Origin: Arenicola marina
Lineage: Eukaryota > Annelida > Polychaeta > Arenicolidae
Direction: 5' to 3'
Length of the DNA: 64,000 bases
Assembly (NCBI GenBank): GCA_964019135.1
Contig: OZ025248.1
Location: 72,422,119 to 72,486,118, forward strand
The notes beneath the pieces were generated by a model. The model searched no databases and was not told where the DNA came from. It saw only the letters and a program-made list of their open reading frames with translations. The position numbers were made by a program, and so were the translations under genes. How positions within the stretch are numbered: the stretch's first letter is position 1; every line of letters starts with the position of its first letter. Shown here piece after piece: positions 46,505 to 58,500 of the stretch.

Positions 46505-49500
46505 GACCATGTGTAGCGGTGACAGTGATAGCGGAGGTCTGGACGGGGAGGTGGTGTGTAACGGTGACAGTGATAGCGGAGGTCTGGTCGGGGAGGTGGT
46601 GTGTAGCGGTGACAGTGATAGCGGAGGTCTGGACGGGGAGGTGGTGTGTAGCGGTGAGAGTGATAGCGGAGGTCTGGACGGGGAGGTGGTGTGTAGCGGT
46701 GACAGTGATAGCGGAGGTCTGGTCGGGGAGGTGGTGTGTAGCGGTGACAGTGATAGCGGAGGTCTGGACGGGGAGGTGGTATGTAGCGGTGAGAGTGATA
46801 GCGGAGGTCTGGACGGGGTGGTGGTGTGTAGCGGTGAGAGTGATAGCGGAGGTCTGGACGGGGAGGTGGTGTGTAGCGGTGACAGTGATAGCGGAGGGCT
46901 GGACGGGGAGGTGGTGTGTAGCGGTGAGTGACAGTGATAGCGGAGGTCTGGACGGGGAGGTGGTGTGTAGCGGTGAGAGTGATAGCGGAGGTCTGGACGG
47001 GGAGGTGGTATGTAGCGGTGAGAGTGATAGCGGAGGTCTGGACGGGGAGGTGGTTTGTAGCGGTGACAGTGATAGCGGAGGTCTGGTCGGGGAGGTGGTG
47101 TGTAGCGGTGACAGTGATAGCGGAGGTCTGGACGGGGAGGTGGTGTGTAGCGGTGACAGCGATAGCGGAGGTCTGGTCGGGGAGGTGGTGTGTAGCGGTG
47201 ACAGTGATAGCGGAGGGCTGGACGGGGAGGTGGTGTGTAGCGGTGAGTGACAGTGATAGCGGAGGTCTGGACGGGGAGGTGGTGTGTAGCGGTGACAGTG
47301 ATAGCGGAGGTCTGGACGGGGAGGTGGTATGTAGCGGTGAGAGTGATAGCGGAGGTCTGGACGGGGAGGTGGTATGTAGCGGTGAGAGTGATAGCGGAGG
47401 TCTGGACGGGGTGGTGGTGTGTAGCGGTGAGTGACAGTGATAGCGGAGGTCTGGACGGGGAGGTGGTGTGCAGCGGTGAGTGACAGCGATAGCGGAGGTC
47501 TGGACGGGGAGGTGGTGTGTAGCGGTGACAGTGATAGCGGAGGTCTGGACGGGGAGGTGGTATGTAGCGGTGAGAGTGATAGCGGAGGTCTGGACGGGGT
47601 GGTGGTGTGTAGCGGTGAGTGACAGTGATAGCGGAGGTCTGGACGGGGAGGTGGTGTGTAGCGGTGAGTGACAGTGATAGCGGAGGTCTGGACGGGGAGG
47701 TGGTATGTAGCGGTGAGAGTGATAGCGGTGGTCTGGACGGGGAGGTAGTGTGTAGCGGTGAGTGACAGTGATAGCGGAGGCCTGGACGGGGAGGTGGTAT
47801 GTAGCGGTGAGAGTGATAGCGGAGGGCTGGACGGGGAGGTGGTGTGTAGCGGTGACGGTGATAGCGGAGGTCTGGACGGGGAGGTGGTGTGTAGCGGTGA
47901 GTGACAGTGATAGCGGAGGTCTGGACGGAGAGGTGGCGTGTAGCGGTGAGAGTGATAGCGGAGGTCTGGACGGGGAGGTGGTGTGTAGCGGTGAGCGTGA
48001 TAGCGGAGGTCTGGACGGGGAGGTGGTGTGTAGCGGTGACAGTGATAGCGGAGGGCTGGACGGGGAGGTGGTGTGTAGCGGTGAGAGTGATAGCGGAGGT
48101 CTGGACGGGGAGGTGGTGTGTAGCGGTGAGTGACAGTGATAGCGGAGGTCTGGACGGGGAGGTGGTGTGTAGCGGTGACAGTGATAGCGGAGGTCTGGAC
48201 GGGGAGGTGGTATGTAGCGGTGAGAGTGATAGCGGAGGTCTGGACGGGGAGGTGGTGTGTAGCGGTGAGTGACAGTGATAGCGGAGGTCTGGTCGGGGAG
48301 GTGGTGTGTAGCGGTGAGTGACAGTGATAGCGGAGGTCTTGACGGGGAGGTGGTATGTAGCGGTGAGAGTGATAGCGGAGGTCTGGACGGGGAGGTAGTG
48401 TGTAGCGGTGAGTGACAGTGATAGCGGAGGTCTGGACGGGGAGGTGGTATGTAGCGGTGAGAGTGATAGCGGAGGGCTGGACGGGGAGGTGGTGTGTAGC
48501 GGTGACGGTGATAGCGGAGGTCTGGACGGGGAGGTGGTGTGTAGCGGTGACAGTGATAGCGGAGGTCTGGACGGGGAGGTGGTGTGTAGCGGTGAGAGTG
48601 ATAGCGGAGGGCTGGACGGGGAGGTGGTGTGTAGCGGTGAGTGACAGTGATAGCGGAGGTCTGGACGGAGAGGTGGCGTGTAGCGGTGAGTGACAGTGAT
48701 AGCGGAGGTCTGGACGGGGAGGTGGTGTGTAGCGGTGACAGTGATAGCGGAGGTCTGGACGGGGAGGTGGTGTGTAGCGGTGAGTGACAGTGATAGCGGA
48801 GGTCTGGACGGGGAGGTGGTGTTTAGCGGTGACAGTGATAGCGGAGGTCTGGACGCGGAGGTGGTGTGTAGCGGTGAGAGTGATAGCGGAGGGCTGGACA
48901 GGGAGGTGGTGTGTAGCGGTGAGTGACAGTGGTAGCGGAGGTCGGGACGGGGAGGTGGTGTGTAGCGGTGACAGTGATAGCGGAGGTCTGGACGGGGAGG
49001 TGGTGTGTAGCGGTGAGAGTGATAGCGGAGGTCTGGACGGGGAGGTGATGTGTAGCGGTGACAGTGATAGCGGAGGTCTGGACGGGGAGGTGGTGTGTAG
49101 CGGTGACAGTGATAGCGGAGGGCTGGACGGGAAGGTGGTGTGTAGCGGTGACAGTGATAGCGGAGGGCTGGATGGGAAGGTGGTGTGTAGCGGTGACAAT
49201 GATAGCGGAGGTCTGGACGGGGAGGTGGTGTGTAGCGGTGAGTGACAGTGATAGCGGAGGTCTGGACGGGGAGGTGGTATGTAGCGGTGAGAGTGATAGC
49301 GGAGGTCTGGACGGGGAGGTGGTGTGTAGCGGTGACAGTGATAGCGGAGGTCTGGACGGGGAGGTGGTGTGTAGCGGTGAGCGTGATAGCGGAGGTCTGG
49401 ACGGTGAGGTGGTGTGTAGCGGTGACAGTGATAGCGGAGGTCCGGACGGGGAGGTGGTGTGTAGCGGCGAGAGTGATAGCAGAGGGCTGGACGGGGAGGT

Positions 49501-52500
49501 GGTGCGTAGCGGTGAGTGACAGTGACAGCGGAGGTCTGGACGGGGAGGTGGTGTGTAGCGGTGAGTGACAGTGATAGCGGAGGTCTGGACGGGGAGGTGG
49601 TGTGTAGCGGTGACAGTGAGAGCGGAGGTTTGGACGGGGAGGTGGTGTGTAGCGGTGAGAGTGATAGCGGAGGTCTGGACGGGGAAGTGGTATGTAGCGG
49701 TGACAGTGATAGCGGAGGTCTGGACGGGGAGGTGGTGTGTAGCGGTGACAGTGATAGCGGAGGTCTGGACCGGGAGGTGGTGTGTAGCGGTGACAGTGAT
49801 AGCGGAGGTCTGGACGGGGAGGTGGTGTGTAGCCGTGAGTGACAGTGAAAGCGGATGTCTGGACGGGGAGGTGGTGTGTCGCGGTGACAGTGATAGCGGA
49901 GGTCTGGACGGGGAGGTGGTGTGTAGCGGTGACAGTGATAGCAGAGGTCTGGACGGGGAGGTGGTGTGTAGCGGTGACAGTGATAGCGGAGGTCTGGACG
50001 GGGAGGTGGTGTGTAGCGGTGACAGTGATAGCGGAGGTCTGGACGGGGAGGTGGTGTGTAGCGGTGAGTGACAGTGATAGCGGAGGTCTGGACGGGGAGG
50101 TGGTATGTAGCGGTGACAGTGACAGCGGAGGGCTGGACGGGAAGGCGGTGTGTAGCGGTGACAGTGATAGCGGAGGGCTGGACGGGGAGGTGGTGTGTAG
50201 CGGTGACAGTGATAGCAGAGGGCTGGACGGGGGGGTGGTGTGTAGCGGTGAGTGACAGTGATAGCGGAGGTCTGGACGGGGAGGTGGTGTGTAGCGTTGA
50301 GTGACAGTGATAGCGGAGGTCTGGACGGGGAGGTGGTGTGTACAGGTGAGTGACAGTGATAGCGGAAGTCTGGACGGGGAGGTGGTATGTAGCGGTGAGA
50401 GTGATAGCGGAGGTCTGGACGGGGAGGTGGTGTGTAGCGGTGACAGTGATAGCGGAGGTCTGGACGGGGAGGTGGTGTGTAGCGGTGAGTGACAGTGATA
50501 GCGGAGGACTGGACGGGGAGGTGGTGTGTAGCGGTGACAGTGAGAGCGGAGGTCTGGACGGGGAGGTGGTGTGTAGCGGTGACAGTGAGAGCGGAGGTCT
50601 GGACGGGGAGGTGGTGTGTAGCGGTGAGAGTGATAGCGGAGGGCTGGACGGGGAGGTGGTGTGTAGCGGTGAGTGACAGTGATAGCGGAGGTCTGGACGG
50701 GGAGGTGGTGTGTAGCGGTGACCGTGATAGCGGAGGTCTGGACGGGGAGGTGGTGTGTAGCGGTGAGTGACAGTGATAGCGGAGGTCTGGACGGGGAGGT
50801 GGTGTGTCGCGGTGACAGTGATAGCGGAGGTCTGGACGGGGAGGTGGTGTGTAGCGGTGACAGTGATAGCGGAGGTCTGGACGGGGAGGTGGTGTGTAGC
50901 GGTGACAGTGATAGCGGAGGTCTGGACGGGGAGGTGGTGTGTAGCGGTGACAGTGATAGCGGAGGTCTGGACGGGGAGGTGGTGTGTAGCGGTGACAGTG
51001 ATAGCGGAGGTCTGGACGGGGAGGTGGTGTGTAGCGGTGAGTGACAGTGATAGCGGAGGTCTGGACGGGGAGGTGGTATGTAGCGGTGACAGTGATAGCG
51101 GAGGGCTGGACGGGGAGGTGGTGTGTAGCGGTGAGTGACAGTGATAGCGGAGGTCTGGACGGGGAGGTGGTCTGTAGCGGTGAGAGTGATAGCGGAGGTC
51201 TGGACGGGGAGGTGGTGTGTAGCGGTGGGAGTCATAGCGGAGGTCTCGACCGAGAGGTGGTGTGTAGCGGTGACAGTGATAGCGGAGGTCTGGACGGGGA
51301 GGTGGTGTGTAGCGGTGAGTGACAGTGAAAGCGGATGTCTGGACGGGGAGGTGGTGTGTCGCGGTGACAGTGATAGCGGAGGTCTGGACGGGGAGGTGGT
51401 GTGTAGCGGTGACAGTGATAGCGGAGGTCTGGACGGGGAGGTGGTGTGTAGCGGTGACAGTGATAGCGGAGGGCTGGACGGGGAGGTGGTGTGTAGCGGT
51501 GACAGTGATAGCGGAGGTCTGGACGGGGAGGTGGTGTGTAGCGGTGACAGTGATAGCGGAGGGCTGGACGGGGAGGTGGGGTGTAGCGGTCAGCGTGATA
51601 GCGGAGGTCTGGACGGGGAAGTGGTGTGTAGCGGTGACAGTGATAGCGGAGGGCTGGACGGGGGGGTGGTGTGTAGCGGTGAGTGACAGTGATAGCGGAG
51701 GTCTGGACGGGGAGGTGGTGTGTAGCGGTGAGTGACAGTGATAGCGGAGGTCTGGACGGGGAGGTGGTGTGTATAGGTGAGTGACAGTGATAGCGGAAGT
51801 CTGGACGGGGAGGTGGTGTGTAGCGGTGAGAGTGATAGCGGAGGTCTGGACGGGGAGGTGGTGTGTAGCGGTGAGTGACAGTGATAGCGGAGGTCTGGAC
51901 GGGGAGGTGGTATGTAGCGGTGACAGTGATAGCGGAGGTCTGGACGGGGAGGTGGTGTGTAGCGGTGACAGTGATAGCGGAGGACTGGACGGGGAGGTGG
52001 TGTGTAGCGGTGAGCGTGATAGCGGAGATCTGGACGGGGAGGTGGTGTGTAGCGGTGACAGTGAGAGCGGAGGTCTGGACGGGGAGGTGGTGTGTAGCGG
52101 TGAGAGTGATAGGGGAGGGCTGGACGGGGAGGTGGTGTGTAGCGGTGAGTGACAGTGATAGCGGAGGTCTGGACGGGGAGGTGGTGTGTAGCGGTGACAG
52201 TGATAGCGGAGGTCTGGACGGGGAGGTGGTGTGTAGCGGTGAGTGACAGTGATAGCGGAGGTCTGGACGGGGAGGTGGTGTGTCGCGGTGACAGTGATAG
52301 CGGAGGTCTGGACGGGGAGGTGGTGTGTAGCGGTGACAGTGATAGCGGAGGGCTGGACGGGGAGGTGGTGTGTAGCGGTGAGTGACAGTGATAGCGGAGG
52401 TCTGGACGGGGAGGTGGTCTGTAGCGGTGAGAGTGATAGCGGAGGTCTGGACGGGGAGGTGGTGTGTAGCGGTGGGAGTCATAGCGGAGGTCTGGACCGA

Positions 52501-55500
52501 GAGGTGGTGTGTAGCGGTGACAGTGATAGCGGAGGTCTGGACGGGGAGGTGGTGTGTAGCGGTGAGTGACAGTGAAAGCGGATGTCTGGACGGGGAGGTG
52601 GTGTGTCGCGGTGACAGTGATAGCGGAGGTCTGGACGGGGAGGTGGTGTGTAGCGGTGACAGTGATAGCGGAGGTCTGGACGGGGAGGTGGTGTGTAGCG
52701 GTGACAGTGATAGCGGAGGGCTGGACGGGGAGGTGGTGTGTAGCGGTGACAGTGATAGCGGAGGTCTGGACGGGGAGGTGGTGTGTAGCGGTGACAGTGA
52801 TAGCGGAGGGCTGGACGGGGAGGTGGGGTGTAGCGGTCAGAGTGATAGCGGAGGTCTGGACGGGGAAGTGGTGTGTAGCGGTGACAGTGATAGCGGAGGG
52901 CTGGACGGGGGGGTGGTGTGTAGCGGTGAGTGACAGTGATAGCGGAGGTCTGGACGGGGAGGTGGTGTGTAGCGGTGAGTGACAGTGATAGCGGAGGTCT
53001 GGACGGGGAGGTGGTGTGTATAGGTGAGTGACAGTGATAGCGGAAGTCTGGACGGGGAGGTGGTGTGTAGCGGTGAGAGTGATAGCGGAGGTCTGGACGG
53101 GGAGGTGGTGTGTAGCGGTGAGTGACAGTGATAGCGGAGGTCTGGACGGGGAGGTGGTATGTAGCGGTGACAGTGATAGCGGAGGTCTGGACGGGGAGGT
53201 GGTGTGTAGCGGTGACAGTGATAGCGGAGGACTGGACGGGGAGGTGGTGTGTAGCGGTGAGCGTGATAGCGGAGATCTGGACGGGGAGGTGGTGTGTAGC
53301 GGTGACAGTGAGAGCGGAGGTCTGGACGGGGAGGTGGTGTGTAGCGGTGAGAGTGATAGGGGAGGGCTGGACGGGGAGGTGGTGTGTAGCGGTGAGTGAC
53401 AGTGATAGCGGAGGTCTGGACGGGGAGGTGGTGTGTAGCGGTGACAGTGATAGCGGAGGTCTGGACGGGGAGGTGGTGTGTAGCGGTGAGTGACAGTGAT
53501 AGCGGAGGTCTGGACGGGGAGGTGGTGTGTCGCGGTGACAGTGATAGCGGAGGTCTGGACGGGGAGGTGGTGTGTAGCGGTGACAGTGATAGCGGAGGTC
53601 TGGACGGGGAGGTGGTGTGTAGCGGTGACAGTGATAGCGGAGGCCTGGACGGGGAGGTGGTGTGTAGCGGTGAGTGACAGTGATAGCGGAGGTCTGGACG
53701 GGGAGGTGGTGTGTAGCGGTGAGAGTTATAGCGGAGGTCTGGACGGGGAGGTGGTGTGTAGCGGTGAGTGACAGTGATAGCGGAGGTCTGGACGGGGAGG
53801 TGGTATGTAGCGGTAACAGTGATAGCGGAGGTCTGGACGGGGAGGTGGTGTGTAGCGGTGACAGTGATAGCGGAGGTCTGGACGGGGAGGTGGTGTGTAG
53901 CGGTGACAGTGATAGCGGAGGTCTGGACGGGGAGGTGGTATGTAGCGGTGAGAGTGATAGCGGAGGTCTGGACGGGGAGGTGGTGTGTAGCGGTGAGTGA
54001 CAGTGATAGCGGAGGTCTGGTCGGGGAGGTGGTGTGTAGCGGTGAGTGACAGTGATAGCGGAGGTCTTGACGGGGAGGTGGTATGTAGCGGTGAGAGTGA
54101 TAGCGGAGGTCTGGACGGGGAGGTAGTGTGTAGCGGTGAGTGACAGTGATAGCGGAGGTCTGGACGGGGAGGTGGTATGTAGCGGTGAGAGTGATAGCGG
54201 AGGGCTGGACGGGGAGGTGGTGTGTAGCGGTGACGGTGATAGCGGAGGTCTGGACGGGGAGGTGGTGTGTAGCGGTGACAGTGATAGCGGAGGTCTGGAC
54301 GGGGAGGTGGTGTGTAGCGGTGAGAGTGATAGCGGAGGGCTGGACGGGGAGGTGGTGTGTAGCGGTGAGTGACAGTGATAGCGGAGGTCTGGACGGAGAG
54401 GTGGCGTGTAGCGGTGAGTGACAGTGATAGCGGAGGTCTGGACGGGGAGGTGGTGTGTAGCGGTGACAGTGATAGCGGAGGTCTGGACGGGGAGGTGGTG
54501 TGTAGCGGTGAGTGACAGTGATAGCGGAGGTCTGGACGGGGAGGTGGTGTTTAGCGGTGACAGTGATAGCGGAGGTCTGGACGCGGAGGTGGTGTGTAGC
54601 GGTGAGAGTGATAGCGGAGGGCTGGACAGGGAGGTGGTGTGTAGCGGTGAGTGACAGTGGTAGCGGAGGTCGGGACGGGGAGGTGGTGTGTAGCGGTGAC
54701 AGTGATAGCGGAGGTCTGGACGGGGAGGTGGTGTGTAGCGGTGAGAGTGATAGCGGAGGTCTGGACGGGGAGGTGATGTGTAGCGGTGACAGTGATAGCG
54801 GAGGTCTGGACGGGGAGGTGGTGTGTAGCGGTGACAGTGATAGCGGAGGGCTGGACGGGAAGGTGGTGTGTAGCGGTGACAGTGATAGCGGAGGGCTGGA
54901 TGGGAAGGTGGTGTGTAGCGGTGACAATGATAGCGGAGGTCTGGACGGGGAGGTGGTGTGTAGCGGTGAGTGACAGTGATAGCGGAGGTCTGGACGGGGA
55001 GGTGGTATGTAGCGGTGAGAGTGATAGCGGAGGTCTGGACGGGGAGGTGGTGTGTAGCGGTGACAGTGATAGCGGAGGTCTGGACGGGGAGGTGGTGTGT
55101 AGCGGTGAGCGTGATAGCGGAGGTCTGGACGGTGAGGTGGTGTGTAGCGGTGACAGTGATAGCGGAGGTCCGGACGGGGAGGTGGTGTGTAGCGGCGAGA
55201 GTGATAGCAGAGGGCTGGACGGGGAGGTGGTGCGTAGCGGTGAGTGACAGTGACAGCGGAGGTCTGGACGGGGAGGTGGTGTGTAGCGGTGAGTGACAGT
55301 GATAGCGGAGGTCTGGACGGGGAGGTGGTGTGTAGCGGTGACAGTGAGAGCGGAGGTTTGGACGGGGAGGTGGTGTGTAGCGGTGAGAGTGATAGCGGAG
55401 GTCTGGACGGGGAAGTGGTATGTAGCGGTGACAGTGATAGCGGAGGTCTGGACGGGGAGGTGGTGTGTAGCGGTGACAGTGATAGCGGAGGTCTGGACCG

Positions 55501-58500
55501 GGAGGTGGTGTGTAGCGGTGACAGTGATAGCGGAGGTCTGGACGGGGAGGTGGTGTGTAGCCGTGAGTGACAGTGAAAGCGGATGTCTGGACGGGGAGGT
55601 GGTGTGTCGCGGTGACAGTGATAGCGGAGGTCTGGACGGGGAGGTGGTGTGTAGCGGTGACAGTGATAGCAGAGGTCTGGACGGGGAGGTGGTGTGTAGC
55701 GGTGACAGTGATAGCGGAGGTCTGGACGGGGAGGTGGTGTGTAGCGGTGACAGTGATAGCGGAGGTCTGGACGGGGAGGTGGTGTGTAGCGGTGAGTGAC
55801 AGTGATAGCGGAGGTCTGGACGGGGAGGTGGTATGTAGCGGTGACAGTGACAGCGGAGGGCTGGACGGGAAGGCGGTGTGTAGCGGTGACAGTGATAGCG
55901 GAGGGCTGGACGGGGAGGTGGTGTGTAGCGGTGACAGTGATAGCAGAGGGCTGGACGGGGGGGTGGTGTGTAGCGGTGAGTGACAGTGATAGCGGAGGTC
56001 TGGACGGGGAGGTGGTGTGTAGCGTTGAGTGACAGTGATAGCGGAGGTCTGGACGGGGAGGTGGTGTGTACAGGTGAGTGACAGTGATAGCGGAAGTCTG
56101 GACGGGGAGGTGGTGTGTAGCGGTGAGAGTGATAGCGGAGGTCTGGACGGGGAGGTGGTGTGTAGCGGTGAGAGTGATAGCGGAGGTCTGGACGGGGAGG
56201 TGGTGTGTAGCGGTGAGTGACAGTGATAGCGGAGGACTGGACGGGGAGGTGGTGTGTAGCGGTGACAGTGAGAGCGGAGGTCTGGACGGGGAGGTGGTGT
56301 GTAGCGGTGACAGTGAGAGCGGAGGTCTGGACGGGGAGGTGGTGTGTAGCGGTGAGAGTGATAGCGGAGGGCTGGACGGGGAGGTGGTGTGTAGCGGTGA
56401 GTGACAGTGATAGCGGAGGTCTGGACGGGGAGGTGGTGTGTAGCGGTGACCGTGATAGCGGAGGTCTGGACGGGGAGGTGGTGTGTAGCGGTGAGTGACA
56501 GTGATAGCGGAGGTCTGGACGGGGAGGTGGTGTGTCGCGGTGACAGTGATAGCGGAGGTCTGGACGGGGAGGTGGTGTGTAGCGGTGACAGTGATAGCGG
56601 AGGTCTGGACGGGGAGGTGGTGTGTAGCGGTGACAGTGATAGCGGAGGTCTGGACGGGGAGGTGGTGTGTAGCGGTGACAGTGATAGCGGAGGTCTGGAC
56701 GGGGAGGTGGTGTGTAGCGGTGAGTGACAGTGATAGCGGAGGTCTGGACGGGGAGGTGGTATGTAGCGGTGACAGTGATAGCGGAGGGCTGGACGGGGAG
56801 GTGGTGTGTAGCGGTGAGTGACAGTGATAGCGGAGGTCTGGACGGGGAGGTGGTCTGTAGCGGTGAGAGTGATAGCGGAGGTCTGGACGGGGAGGTGGTG
56901 TGTAGCGGTGGGAGTCATAGCGGAGGTCTGGACCGAGAGGTGGTGTGTAGCGGTGACAGTGATAGCGGAGGTCTGGACGGGGAGGTGGTGTGTAGCGGTG
57001 AGTGACAGTGAAAGCGGATGTCTGGACGGGGAGGTGGTGTGTCGCGGTGACAGTGATAGCGGAGGTCTGGACGGGGAGGTGGTGTGTAGCGGTGACAGTG
57101 ATAGCGGAGGTCTGGACGGGGAGGTGGTGTGTAGCGGTGACAGTGATAGCGGAGGGCTGGACGGGGAGGTGGTGTGTAGCGGTGACAGTGATAGCGGAGG
57201 TCTGGACGGGGAGGTGGTGTGTAGCGGTGACAGTGATAGCGGAGGGCTGGACGGGGAGGTGGGGTGTAGCGGTCAGAGTGATAGCGGAGGTCTGGACGGG
57301 GAAGTGGTGTGTAGCGGTGACAGTGATAGCGGAGGGCTGGACGGGGGGGTGGTGTGTAGCGGTGAGTGACAGTGATAGCGGAGGTCTGGACGGGGAGGTG
57401 GTATGTAGCGGTGACAGTGATAGCGGAGGTCTGGACGGGGAGGTGGTGTGTAGCGGTGACAGTGATAGCGGAGGACTGGACGGGGAGGTGGTGTGTAGCG
57501 GTGAGCGTGATAGCGGAGATCTGGACGGGGAGGTGGTGTGTAGCGGTGACAGTGAGAGCGGAGGTCTGGACGGGGAGGTGGTGTGTAGCGGTGAGAGTGA
57601 TAGGGGAGGGCTGGACGGGGAGGTGGTGTGTAGCGGTGAGTGACAGTGATAGCGGAGGTCTGGACGGGGAGGTGGTGTGTAGCGGTGACAGTGATAGCGG
57701 AGGTCTGGACGGGGAGGTGGTGTGTAGCGGTGAGTGACAGTGATAGCGGAGGTCTGGACGGGGAGGTGGTGTGTAGCGGTGAGTGACAGTGATAGCGGAG
57801 GTCTGGACGGGGAGGTGGTGTGTATAGGTGAGTGACAGTGATAGCGGAAGTCTGGACGGGGAGGTGGTGTGTAGCGGTGAGAGTGATAGCGGAGGTCTGG
57901 ACGGGGAGGTGGTGTGTAGCGGTGAGTGACAGTGATAGCGGAGGTCTGGACGGGGAGGTGGTATGTAGCGGTGACAGTGATAGCGGAGGTCTGGACGGGG
58001 AGGTGGTGTGTAGCGGTGACAGTGATAGCGGAGGACTGGACGGGGAGGTGGTGTGTAGCGGTGAGCGTGATAGCGGAGATCTGGACGGGGAGGTGGTGTG
58101 TAGCGGTGACAGTGAGAGCGGAGGTCTGGACGGGGAGGTGGTGTGTAGCGGTGAGAGTGATAGGGGAGGGCTGGACGGGGAGGTGGAGTGTAGCGGTGAG
58201 TGACAGTGATAGCGGAGGTCTGGACGGGGAGGTGGTGTGTAGCGGTGACAGTGATAGCGGAGGTCTGGACGGGGAGGTGGTGTGTAGCGGTGAGTGACAG
58301 TGATAGCGGAGGTCTGGACGGGGAGGTGGTGTGTCGCGGTGACAGTGATAGCGGAGGTCTGGACGGGGAGGTGGTGTGTAGCGGTGACAGTGATAGCGGA
58401 GGTCTGGACGGGGAGGTGGTGTGTAGCGGTGACAGTGATAGCGGAGGCCTGGACGGGGAGGTGGTGTGTAGCGGTGAGTGACAGTGATAGCGGAGGTCTG

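Noticed and set aside
46325-51235. Minus-strand open frame of 1,636 codons (and 1,479 codons at 52479-56918)
   Set aside because: The 45/49-bp unit has no minus-strand stops in any frame. The encoded peptide cycles through three unrelated repeats at each 49-bp unit, which no conserved protein would do.
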